From Stomorhina lunata (taxonomy: Eukaryota > Arthropoda > Insecta > Diptera > Rhiniidae): 64,000 nucleotides of DNA. A program made the position numbers and the translations under genes. The stretch's first letter is position 1. Each line of letters begins with the position of its first letter. The notes beneath the pieces are model-generated. The model was not told where the DNA came from and made no database searches. It saw only the letters and a program-made list of their open reading frames with translations. Shown here piece after piece: positions 9,815 to 22,600 of the stretch. The stretch lies in assembly GCA_933228675.1 (NCBI GenBank), contig OW121740.1, positions 37,922,992-37,986,991 on the forward strand, in the 5' to 3' direction.

Positions 9815-12290
9815 TTTAAATTCGAGATAAATTTAATAAATTCGAGATAAATTTAATAAATTCGAGATAGATTAATTAAACAAATTAAAATTAATGAAAT
9901 TAATCGAAAATTTCCCTAAATACGAAATAATGAAACATTTCATCTTAATATAAAATTTAACGAACATTTTTTCTTAATATGAAATTTATCGATAATTTTC
10001 TCTTTATATGATTTTTATCGAAATTTTCTATATATATGAAATTTATCGAAAATTTTCTCTTAATATGATATTTATCGATTATTTTCTAATAATATGAAAT
10101 ATATCGAAAATTTTCGCTAAATATGAAATATATCAAAAAAATTTCTCTAAATATGAAATTTATTGAAAATTTTCTCTAAATATGAAATTTATCGAAAATT
10201 TCCTCTCAATATAAAATTTATCGAAAATTCGCTCTTAATATGAAATTTATCGAAAATTTTCTCTTAATAAGAAATTTATTGAAAATGTTCTCTAAATATG
10301 AAATTTATTGAAAATTTCCCTAAATGCGAAATAATCAAACATTTTTCTTCAATATAAAATTTATCGAAAATTTTCTGTTAATATGAAATTTATCAATAAA
10401 TTTATCGAATTTTTTTATAAAATTAAATTTATCGAAATTTTTCTCCAAAAATAAAATTTATCGAAAATTTTACTAAATATGAAATATATAGATAATTTTC
10501 TCCTAATATGAAATTTATCGAAATTTTCTTTAAATATAAAAATTATCGAAAATTGTTTCTAAATTTGAAAATTTTCTCTTAGTATGAAATTTATCGAAAA
10601 TTTTTTTATAAATATAAAAATGATCGAAACTTTTTTCTAAATATGAAATTTATCGAAAATTTTCCTAAATCCGAAATTATCAAACATTTCATCTTAATAT
10701 AACATTTATCGAAAATTAGCTCTTAATATGAAATTTATCGAAAATTTTCTCTAAATAAGAAATTTATCGAAATATTTCTCTAAATATGAATTTATCGAAA
10801 AGTTCCTTAAATGAAAATAAAACATTTTATCTTAAAATAAAATTTATCGAAAAATTTCTTTAAATATGAAATTTATCGATAATTTTATCTTTATATGAAA
10901 TTTATCGAAATTTTCTACATATATGAAATTTATCAGAAAATTTCTCTAAATATGAAATTTACCGGAAATTTTCTCTTAATATGAAATTTATCGAAAATTT
11001 TTTATAAGTATAAAAATTATCGGGACTTTTTTAAAATATGAAATTTATCAAAAATTTTATTTTAATATGAAATTTACAGAAAATTTTCACTACATATGAG
11101 ATTTATCGAAAATTTGCCTAAATCCGAAATAATCAAACATTTCCTTTTAATACAAAATTTATCGAAAATTCGCTCTTAATATGAAATTTATTGAAAATTT
11201 TCTCTAAATACAAAATTTATCGAAAATTTTCTCTTAATAAGAAAATTATCGAAATATTTCTCTAAATAAAAATTTCCTTTATGCGAAATAATCAAACATT
11301 TTCTCTTAATATAAAATTTATCGAAAAATTTCTCTAAATATGAAATTTATCGAACATTTTCTTTTAATATGAAATTTGTCGAAAATTTTCTCCAAAATTA
11401 AAATTTATCGAAAATTTTCTCTAAATAAGAAATTTATCGAAAATTTTCTTCAAAAATAAAATTTATCGAATATTTTCTTCAAAAATAAAATTTATCGAAA
11501 ATTTTTTCTAAATATAAAATTTATCTTCTTCTAATATGAAATTTATCGAAATTTTCTCTAAATATAAAAATTATCGAAAATTTTCTCTAAATATGAAATT
11601 TATCGAAATTTTTTTCTAAATATGAAAAATATCGAAACTTTTTTCTAAATATAAAATTTATCAAAAATTTTCTCTTAATGCGAAATTTACCGAAAAATTT
11701 CTCTAAATATGAAATTTATCGATAATATGATCTTCATATGAAATTTGTCGAAATTTTCTATTAATATGAAATTTATCGAAAATTTTCTCCAAAAATAAAA
11801 TTTATCGGAAATTTTCCCTAAAGATGAAATTTATCGATAATTTTCTGCTAATATGAAATTTATTGAAATTTTCCCTGAATTTGCTCTAAATATGAAATTT
11901 ATTACGATTTTGTTTGAATATGTATTTTATCGAAAATTTTTTCTAAATATTATATTTATCGAAAATTTTCTCTTAATACAAAATTTATCGAAAATTTTCT
12001 CTAAATATGAAATTTATCGAAAATTTTCCTTTAATATGAAATTATTCAAAAATTTTCCCTTAATATGAAATTTATCGAAAATTTCTCCAAATGCGAAATA
12101 ATCAAACATATTCTCTTAAAACAAATTTTATCGAAAATTTTCTCTAAATACAAAAGTTTATCGAAAATTTCCCAAAATACGAATTAATAAAATATTTCAT
12201 CTTAATATAAAATATATCCAAAATTTTCTATATTTACGAAATTTATCGTAAATTGCCTCTTAATATCCGATTTATCGAAAAAATTCTGTT
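9815..12290 (+). repeat. Array of ~29 bp AT-rich units (family F4, plus orientation)
   Basis: Tandem units are built from ATGAAATTTATCGAAA followed by ATTTTCTCTTAAT or close variants. The modal period is 29 bp by counting between successive ATGAAATTTATC strings. It is the same family as 4440-7800 in inverted orientation, so the two arrays form a long inverted pair separated by about 2 kb. Divergence between units is moderate. Confidence 0.88.
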
Positions 12291-13204
12291 ATTCGAAAAA
12301 GTAAAACTTTTCCTTTTGCTGTTGTTACTCGTAGGTACTTACAGCAGCAACATTCAGTATTACTTGTGAGGTCGTTGTTATTATTGCTGTTGACAACAGC
12401 AATGTTGTTGCTGTTGTTGAAATTTGTTGTTGCTGCTTCTGCTGCTGATGTTTTTAGAGGGCAATTTTATTTTGGTTTTGACATTTTTGTTTTTACATTT
12501 TCATGGACATGAACATGACTTTTTTCCTACTACATATTTTCATTCTGATTGTGATTTACGTGTTTTCTTTTCTAGTAGATTTTCACTTTTTCTTCTCCTG
12601 TAACAACAAGAATTGAAATGCAGTAATTATAAATGTATGGGTAGAGGTTTCTTTCTTAGGTACTTCAGAGTGTCTGTGTGTATATATATCTCCCTCTCTA
12701 TGTGTGTGTGACCATTAAGGATATGTTTTTTTGCTCTAGAATTTGTTTTGTATGTTTTTTCCTGACGTTTATTTTTTTGTGCGTTTGAAAGTCAAGGTTT
12801 TTGATCCTTGTAAAAATTGTTTATATAAATTGTTAAATATTTTATTCATTTACACAGAATTTTCTACTCTATTTTTTGTTTCTCTATATTTTTTACATTT
12901 TCAGTAAATAAAGTTTATGCTTTTCACTTTTAATTTAGTTATTTACTGTCAAGTTAGTGAAGGTTGTAAATTGAGGTTGTTTTTAGTTGATGTTTTCTTT
13001 TTTTTCTTCCTTGATTTTGAATAAGGTAAAATACTAAAATGTATTTTGTAAAGTTTTTAATAATTTAAAAGGAAATTTATTTTTAGAGAGACTTTTAATT
13101 GGAGGAAATTTTAACAAAAAACTGAATTTTTAGTGCTAAAATATAAAGAAACTTAAACTAAGAGCAAATGACCTTTAAACAGAAGATTAAAACAGAAAAC
13201 ATAA
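12291..13204. other. Non-array stretch between two arrays
   Basis: This unique-looking sequence has glutamine-type trinucleotide runs (GTTGCTGTTGTTG near 12405) and a 21-bp palindrome ATTGCTGTTG-A-CAACAGCAAT around 12382-12402. A short CT/GT microsatellite lies near 12670-12710. No open frame of note was found. Confidence 0.5.
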
Positions 13205-15690
13205 AAATACGAAAATATGAACTTTTTCACACATTTTTCAAAAATTTCCTATTTTTATAGGAAATTTTTCAAAATTTTCCTATTTTTATAGAAAATTTTT
13301 CAAAAATTTCCTATTTTTATAGAAAATTTTATAGGAAATTTCTTACATTTATAAGAAATTTTTCAAAAATTTCCTATTCTTATAGAAAATTTTTCAAAAA
13401 TTTCCTATACTTATAGGAAATTTTTCAAAAATTTCCTTTTTCTATAGGAAATTTTTCAAAAATTTCCTATTTTTAAAGGAAATTTTTCAGAAATTTCCTA
13501 TTTTTATGGGAAATTTTTCAAAAAATTTCCAATTTTTATAGGAAATTTTTCAAAAATTTCATATAAAAATAGGAAATTTTTCAAAAATTTCCTATTTTTA
13601 TAGGAAATTTTACAAAAATTTCCTACTTTTATAGGAAATTTTTCAAAAATTTCCTATTTTTATACGAAATTTTTCAAAAATTTCCTATTTTTATACGAAA
13701 TTTTTCAAAAATTTCCTATTTTTATAGGAAATTTTTCAAAAATTTCCTATTTTTATAGGAAATTTTTCAAAAATTTCCTATTTTTAAAGGAAATTTTTCA
13801 AAAATTTCCTATAAAAATTTCCTACTTTTATAGGAAATTTTTTAAAAATTTCCTATTTTTATAGGAAATTTTTCAAAAATTTCCTATTTTTATAGGAAAT
13901 TTTTCAAAAATTTCCTATTTTTATAGGAAATTTTTCAAAAATTTCCTATTTTTATAGGAAATTTTTCAAAAATTTCCTATTTTTATAGGAAATTTTTCAA
14001 AAATTTCCTATTTTTATAGGAAATTTTTCAAAAATTTCCTATTTTTATAGGAAATTTTTCAAAAATTTCCTATTTTTATAGGAAATTTTTCAAAAATTTC
14101 CTATTTTTATAGGAAATTTTTCAAAAATTTCCTATTTTTATAGGAAATTTTTCAAAAATTTCCTATTTTTATAGGAAATTTTTCAAAAATTTCCTATTTT
14201 TATAGGAAATTTTTCAAAAATTTCCTATTTTTATAGGAAATTTTTCAAAAATTTCCTATTTTTATAGGAAATTTTTCAAAAATTTCCTATTTTTATAGGA
14301 AATTTTTCAAAAATTTCCTATTTTTATAGGAAATTTTTCAAAAATTTCCTATTTTTATAGGAAATTTTTCAAAAATTTCCTATTTTTATAGGAAATTTTT
14401 CAAAAATTTCCTATTTTTATAGGAAATTTTTCAAAAATTTCCTATTTTTATAGGAAATTTTTCAAAAATTTCCTATTTTTATAGGAAATTTTTCAAAAAT
14501 TTCCTATTTTTATAGGAAATTTTTCAAAAATTTCCTATTTTTATAGGAAATTTTTCAAAAATTTCCTATTTTTATAGGAAATTTTTCAAAAATGTCCTAT
14601 TTTTATAGGAAATTTTTCAAAAATTTCCTATTTTTATAGGAAATTTTTCAAAAATTTCCTATTTTTATAGGAAATTTTCCAAAAATGTCATATTTTTGTT
14701 GGAAATTTTTATTTTATTTTTTTATTTTTATATAAAAATTTTAAAAAATTTCTTATTTTTATAGGAAATTAAAAAAAATTGTATTTTTATAAAAAAATTT
14801 TCAAAAATATCATTTTTTTATGCAAAATTCTTCAAAAATTTCTTATTTTTATGGAAATTTTTTTAAGAATTTCTGATTTATTTGTTTTGATTTAAAATTG
14901 TTCGAAAATTTCCTATTTTTATAAGAAATTTTTAAGATTTTTTATTTACTTTTTCGAACATTTTTGAAAAGTTTCTTAATTTTGTGGAAAATTTTCCAAA
15001 AAATTGCTATTTTGATAGGAAAATTTTCAAACATTTCCTATTTTATTAGAAAGTTTTTGAAAAATTTATTATTTTTATAGGAAATATTTTAAAAATGTGT
15101 TATTTTTGTAGGAAATTTTTCAAAAAATTCCTATTTTTTATAGGAATTTTTTAAAAAAATTTGTATTTTAATAGGAAATTTTTCAAATTTTTTTTAATTT
15201 TATAGCAAATTTATAAAAATTTCTTATTTTTCTAGAAAATTGTTCAAAAATTTCTTATTTTTATAGGAAATTTTTCAAAAATTTCTTATTTTTCTAGAAA
15301 ATTTTTCAAAAATTTATTTTTTTATAGGAAATTCTTCAAAAATTTTTTTATTTTTATAGGAAATTTTTCAAAAGTTTCTTATTTTTATAGGAGATTTAAA
15401 GAAAAAAACTTTTGAAAATTTTTTTTTTGTAGTAATTTTTGAAAAATTTTTTTATTTTCTTACGAAATTTTTTAAAAATGTTTTATTTTAATTGGAAATT
15501 TTTCAAAAATTTCTTATTTGTATAGAAAATTTTCTAAAATTTCTTATTTTTATATGAAATTTTTCAGAAAATTCTTATTTTTAAAGAAAAGTTATCACAG
15601 ATTTTGAAAAAATTCTTGTTATTATAGGAAATTTTTTCAAAAATATTTGATTTTTATAGGAAATTTTTCAAAAGTCGGTATTATTTTTAT
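13205..15690 (+). repeat. Array of 31-bp dyad units (family F1, plus orientation), upstream of the Rho-GEF gene
   Basis: The unit is a 23-bp inverted repeat AGGAAATTTTT-C-AAAAATTTCCT plus ATTTTTAT, period 31. The central C (rather than G) and CCTATTTTTATAGG fix the orientation. Units at about 13850-14690 are almost identical, while both edges are diverged, the usual pattern of unequal exchange homogenising the middle. The array ends roughly 650 bp before the start codon of the Rho-GEF gene. The same family recurs inverted at 27640-28960 and direct at 28970-29370 and 48950-53220. Confidence 0.93.
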
Positions 15691-16349
15691 ATAATTTTTT
15701 TATTTGCATAGTCGGTAACTTTCAGCTGCTGTTTTCTTCAAAGTTCGATATTATAACAGCGATTGAAAAAAATGTGTATGTACCCTTAAGCATCTTTTTA
15801 ATGAATACCATATTTGTTATTAAAGACACAAACCATATGCAGTAGATGTTTCCCATATTGACATTATTAAGTTGTATTTCGAAAATTTTAATGCTTTTTT
15901 TTAATTCCTTTTAGTATTCTTAACTTTTTCCAATTATTATCTTCTACTTCTTTTCGCTCTAAAAGTCTTCCTTCCTTATATCTATCACTTCTGCCTAATT
16001 CTAAAGAAATTCTTAATGTTTCCCAAAAAAAGAGCTCATCAAAGAAACAATGCTGTTCAAATAATTGTTATTAAAAATACAATTATAACAAAAATACATA
16101 TTTATCTAAAAAATAAGTCAAAAATATCTTAAAAAAATTAACAAGTGCAGAAAAATCATCATAAAATATTGAAAACAATCAAACATTTAAACACTCACTT
16201 ATTATAAAAAAAACTCGCATTTAACTCAACAAAACTGAAAAAAGACATAAATTACAAACAACATAATAATATTTTTTTTGCTTGAAAACTTTCAATTCAT
16301 CCCTTTTTTAACAAAACAAAAAAGTACAAAGAAAGAAATTTTCAAGAAA
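15691..16349 (+). promoter_or_regulatory. Presumed 5' region of the Rho-GEF gene
   Basis: This AT-rich sequence lies between the F1 array and the first visible coding exon. A TATAAAA string at about 16204 lies ~145 bases before the ATG and could be core promoter, but such strings are common in this composition. Upstream coding exons cannot be excluded: human ARHGEF17 is much longer at the N terminus. Confidence 0.3.
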
Positions 16350-16673
16350 ATGACACATAATCGTGAAAATTTACGCTTAAGTTTGCACGATTTGCAACAG
16401 ACCACAACTGCACCCATTAATTCATCATCCAGTTCATCTAGTGTATCCCAGTCCATGTCAGTGATAGCAAATCAGGCCATAACCACAGTGGCCAATAAAT
16501 TTAATAAAAGTGGTGGAGGTGGTGGTGGTAGTGCATATCAGAATGATAAATGTGAGAGATTAAAGAAAATGACCTCGATCACTTGCTCAGATTCCGAAGA
16601 TGATTCCGAGAGAAGGATACAAATGGATGGTGGAGGTGGTTCACTAAAATGGAATGTGGGGGGTTATGAAGGT
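16350..16673 (+). CDS. ARHGEF17: Rho-GEF exon 1 (residues 1-108)
   Basis: Starts MTHNRENLRLSLHDLQQ and contains a seven-serine run and a six-glycine run, both typical of disordered fly N termini. An acidic patch (CSDSEDDSERR) follows. The donor is GGT|GTAAGT, phase 0. The frame is open 24 codons further upstream but without another ATG. Confidence 0.8.
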
Positions 16674-19600
16674 GTAAGTTTGTGAAAGAAGACCCATCGT
16701 TATTTTTTGTTTTATTTATTTCGTTAAAACTTTATTTTAACCCTTAATGAATACAGAATTTTAAATAACTTCCCTTGTCTCTTTTCTTCCATTTCAGGAC
16801 ACTCGCACTCACATAGTCCAAGAGATCTTCCGTAATGAACAGTCCTATGTCGAATCTCTGCAAACCATGGTCAATCGCTATATGAAGGTTCTAAAATCTC
16901 CTGAACATACTGGCATTATTGAGCCCCGCACTGTGGATAAAATTTTCTTTATGGTCCCCGATATTTTGGAAATACATGAGAGATTTTTATCAGAATTACG
17001 CAATCGTTTGGACAACTGGGATTCTCAGCAAAAGGTCGGCGATGCTTTTATGGAAACGGTAGGTTCTTCTTTTGTTATAAAAAAATTTTAAATATTAAAC
17101 CTTTGATTTGTCGTCTTTGGTTTTCAGTTTTCTAAGACGGAAGTTTTGGAAGTTTATACTTCATTCGTGAATAACTGTAGTCGTGCCAAAAATGCCATAC
17201 GCAATCATCAGAGACCAGCATTTGCCAAGTTCTTGGAGACCACGGCCCGGGAGCATAAGGGAAAGTTGACCCTAGATTATTTGCTTATCAAGCCAGTGCA
17301 AAAGTTTCCCAAGTAAGTAAACAAATAAAAAGTATGTTAAAAAATTCTTTGCAAAAATTTTCTAACATTTTGTATTGAAAAGATCTTGTTAAGAACAATT
17401 TATATAGAAAAACTTCTTATAAAGAACATTTTCTATAGCAAAAGTTCTTATAAAGGAAATTTTCTATAGAAAAACTTCTTATAAAGAACATTTTCTTAAC
17501 AAAAAGTATCTACAAAAAAACATTTTCTATAGAAAATGATCTTACAGAGAAGAATTTCTACAGAAAAAGCTCTTATAGGGAACATTTTCTATACAAAAAA
17601 CTGTTTTAGAGAACATTTTCTTTAGAAAAAAGTTCTTATAGAGAACATTGTCTTTAGAAAAAGTTCTTATAGAGAACATTTTCTATTTAAAAAGTTCTTA
17701 TAGGGAACATTTTCTATAGAAAAAGTTCTTACAAAGAACATTTTCTATAGAAAAAGTTCTTAAAAAGAACATTTTCTTCTTATAAAGAACATTTTCTATA
17801 GCAAAAGTTCTTATAAAGGAAATTTTCTATAGAAAAACTTCTTATAAAGAACATTTTCTTAACAAAAAGTATCTACAAAAAAACATTTTCTATAGAAAAT
17901 GATCTTACAGAGAAGAATTTCTACAGAAAAAGCTCTTATAGGGAACATTTTCTATACAAAAAACTGTTTTAGAGAACATTTTCTTTAGAAAAAAGTTCTT
18001 ATAGAGAACATTGTCTTTAGAAAAAGTTCTTATAGAGAACATTTTCTATTTAAAAAGTTCTTATAGGGAACATTTTCTATAGAAAAAGTTCTTACAAAGA
18101 ACATTTTCTATAGAAAAAGTTCTTAAAAAGAACATTTTCTATAGAAAAAGTTCTTATAAAGAACATTTTCTATAGAAAAAGTTCTTATAAAGAACATTTT
18201 TTATAGAAAAAGTTCTTATAAAGAACATTTTCTATAGAAAAAGTTCTTATAAAGAACATCTTCTATAGAAAAAGTTCTTATAAAGAACCTTTTCTATAGA
18301 AAAAGTTCTTGTAAAGAACACTTTCTCTAGAAAAAGTTCTTATAAAGAACATTTTCTATAGAAAAAGTTCTTATAAAGAACATTTTCTATAGAAAAAGTT
18401 CTTATAAAGAACATTTTCTATAGAAAAAGTTCTTATAAAGAACATTTTCTATAGAAAAAGTTCTTATAAAGAACATTTTCTATAGAAAAAGTTCTTATAA
18501 AGAACATTTTCTATAGAAAAAGTTCCTATAAAGAACATTTTGTATAGAAAAAGTTCTTATAAAGAACATTTTGTATAGAAAAAGTTCTTATAAAGAACAT
18601 TTTCTATAGAAAAAGTTCTTATAAAGAACATTTTCTATAGAAAAAGTTCTTATAAAGAACATTTTCTATAGAAAAAGTTCTTATAAAAAACATTTTCTAT
18701 ACAAAAACTTTCTTATAAAGAACATTTTCTATAGAAAAAGTTCTTATAAAGAACATTTTCTATAGAAAAAGTTCTTATAAAGAACATTTTCTATAGAAAA
18801 AGTTCTTATAAAGAACATTTTCTATAGAAAAAGTTCTTACAAAGAACATTTTCTATAGAAAAAGTTCCTATAAAGAACATTTTGTATAGAAAAAGTTCTT
18901 ATAAAGAACATTTTGTATAGAAAAAGTTCTTATAAAGAACATTTTCTATAGAAAAAGTTTCTATCAAGAACATTTTCTATAGAAAAAGTTCGTATAAAGA
19001 ACATTTTCTATAAAAAAATTTTTTATAAAGAACATTTCCTACAGAAAAATTTCTTATGAAGAACATTTTCTATAGAAAAAGTTCTTACACAGAACATTTT
19101 CTATAGAAAAAGTTCTTATATAGTACATTTTCTATAGAAAAAGTTCTTATACAAAACATTTTCTATAGAAAAAGTTCTTATACAAAACATATTCTATAGA
19201 AAAAGTTCTTATACAGAACATTTTCTAAAGAAAAAGTTCTTATATAGAACATTTTGTATAGAAAAAGTTCTTATACAGAACATTTTCTATAGAAGAGATT
19301 CTTATAGAAAATATTTTCTATAGAAAAAGTTCTCATAGTAAACATTTTCTATAAAAACAGTTTTTATAAAGAACATTTTCTACAGAAAAATTTCTTATGA
19401 AGAACATTTTCTATAGAAAAAGTTCTTATAAAGAACATTTTCTATAGAAAAAGTTCTTATAATGAACATTTTCTATAGAAAAAGTTCTTATAAAGAACTT
19501 TTTCTATAGAAAAAGTTCTTATAAAGGACATTTTCTATAGAAAAAGTTCTTATAAAGGACATTTTCTATAGAAAAAGTTCTTATAAAGAACATTTTCTAT

Positions 19601-22600
19601 AGAAAAAGTTCTTATAAAGAACATCTTCTATAGAAAAAGTTCTTATAAAGAACATTTTCTATAGAAAAAGTTCTTATAAAGAACATCTTCTATAGAAAAA
19701 GTTCTTATAAAGAACGTTTTCTATAATAAATGTTCTTGATAAGAACTTTTTCTATAGAAAATGTTCTTTATAAGAACTTTTTCTATAGAAAAAGTTCTTA
19801 TAGAAAACTTTTTCCATAGAAACGGTTCTTAAAGAGAACATTTTCTATAGAAAAGTTCTCATATTTTCTATAGCAAAATTCTTATAGTAAAAATTTTGTA
19901 TAGAAATTGTTCTTATATAGAACATTTTCTATAGAAAAAGATCTTATAGGGAACAACTTCTATAGACAAATTTCTTATAATGAACATTTCCTAACGTAAG
20001 AGTTCTTTTAGATAACATTTTCTATAGAAAACGTTTTTATAGAGACCATTTTCTATAGAAAAAGTTCATATAGAGAACGTTTTCTATAGAAAAATTTCTC
20101 ATAAAGAATATTTTCTATAGAAAAATTTCTCATAAAGAATATTTTCTATAGAAAAATTTCTTATAGAGAACATTTTCTATAGAAAAATTTCTTATAAAGA
20201 ACATTTTGTGTAGAAAAATTTCTAATGAAGAACATTTCTTATAAAGAACATTTTCTATAGAAAAAGTTCCTATACAGAACATTTTTTATAGAAAAAGTTC
20301 TTATAGGGAACATTCTCTATAGAAAAATTTCTTACAGAAAACTTTTTCTAAAGAAAAAAGGTCTTATATAGAGCATTTTCTATAGATGAAATTCTTATAA
20401 AAAAAAAGTTCTTATAGACAACATTTTTAACAAAAAAAGTTCTTATAGAAAACTTTTTCTATAGTCAAAGTTTTCCCTTATATAGAAAAATACTACAAGA
20501 AAAAGTTTAAAATAGAATATTTTCTATAGAAAATTTCTTTAAGAGAACATTTTCTATAGAAAAATTCTTATGGAGGACATTTTTTTGAAGAGAACGTTTT
20601 CTAGAGAACATTTTCTATGGAAAATTTCTTATAGAGAACATTTTCTAAAAATATCTTTCATCAAACATTTCTTAAAATAAAAAATAGTTTATCTCGTGCC
20701 CATTGTATCTCTTTAAAACTTATAATCATTCTCTTTTATCTTCCAGTTACGAGTTACTATTCCAAAGACTTATCAAACACACCGATCACGATCATCCCGA
20801 TCAGAAGCACTTGCAAGATGTTCTAAAACTTGTGCACGATATCTTAGTGCATATCAACTGCAAAGAACGTGAGATACTCGAAAATGGTCAAAGAGAGGCC
20901 ACACTTAGAGAGCTGGAGGGAGTAATAGAGGGTATTACCGATCTCATAGCACCAGATCGTCAGTTTCTACTATTCGAATTGGTAACAATGCCTTCGGGTC
21001 AGGGAGCACGCAAAGAAAGAGGTTTCTTTCTCTTCAATGATTTACTGGTGTTGACGAGCATTAAGAAACGCAGCGGTACCATACGAAAACCCAATACGTG
21101 AGTTAATTTTGAAAAATTTAGGAACAAGTTTATATTGAATATTTTTGATGTTTAATATTTATTAACTAGAACCACATGCCCCGGTACAGTGGCCTCAACA
21201 TTGGATACAAATAAATTCAAATTTCTTACCAAGATTTCTCTGGACTGTTTGGAAATTGTGAAGAGTAAGTTAAAAACTCTTTTGTTGTCTTTATAAACTG
21301 TTTATGAATTAAGAAATTATTTTGTAGCAAAAGATGAAAATATCAAACGTATTATGACTGAAATTGAAAATTTGGCTGAAGATTGCAATAAATTGCAACA
21401 GATCACCGAAATAACCGCCTCTCTTAAATATCCTCATCAGTACTTGGAAGATGTTATCAGAGAACTGCATCGTGATGTGCAGCGCCAATTTTCAGAGAGA
21501 CAAACAAATGATGCTCAATTGAATATGCTCGAATTAGCTGTGAACTCACCGTAAGTGGGAGAGTAATATGTTGTTTATATAACACAAGGAGATGACGATT
21601 GAGTGAAATTGCGTGTGTTTTGTTATTGTAACAAATAAAAAAAATACATGTAAATTTCACACAATCGTCAGACGATTGTGTTATATAAACGGCATATAAA
21701 ATAATTTCCAGAATTTTAATTAATTTAATTTTATTTTGATTTTAAGAAATGGTACTCAGAAATTATCCATAGTGTTTACTAAGTCTGAAAAGAGAACCCA
21801 ATGGGAGGAAACCTTTAATGAAGCCAAACAAAAATTAGGTAAGTTTTCTTTAAATTACTCGTAATTTAATTGCAGGTTAATTTTATTTTCTATGTCTAAA
21901 TCTTTAGCCGCCACCTTAGAAAAACATCCCATACCCGAATTCCTTACCTCCATACCAATACGCAAAACACGAGCTGGTCTCCAATTTACTTGTGCCGCCG
22001 CCACTTTAAGCGAGAAACGCGATGTCTGGGTCTGCAACAGCGACGGCTATGTGGGTCAGGTCTGCATAATGTCTCTACACCCCGAACCGAATGTGACCAG
22101 CTGTAATGGTGTGTGTAATGCTCGTATACTCTGCGTTGCTTCTGTACCTGCTTATAATGCTCATAAAGCTTCCATCAAATCCAACTCCTCCAATGAAGAA
22201 CACTCCTCCTCATCATCACTGCAACAACAGCAGCTGCGTTCATCATTACCCCCTAATAGTTATACTCAACAATTGTTAGATTATCGTAAGAGCATTTCAC
22301 CCAACTATTCCACACCGAATTCGGTCATTAGTACTCCCGAAAAGAAGCGAAGTGATAAGGCACAGCTTAAGGCTTCGGCTGCCGAGGCAGCAGCAACTGG
22401 TTCAGTAGCGTCTGGCAATAGTAGTGATATTCAATTAGATTTAAATTTAAGTTCGAGCGACGAAGAGGCTGATCCCAATGCTGTGGCTGGCGGTACCACG
22501 ATATCGGTGGTACCATGCGAACGTATACCAAGTCCCGCACCATCGACACATACTACCGGGTCCACGTCTACAGCCTCGACGGCCATTGTTGGCAGTAGTG

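Noticed and set aside
13205..15690. CRISPR-like regular 31-bp repeats
   Set aside because: There are no variable spacers between repeats, the units are directly contiguous, and the DNA is clearly animal. This is a tandem satellite-like array.
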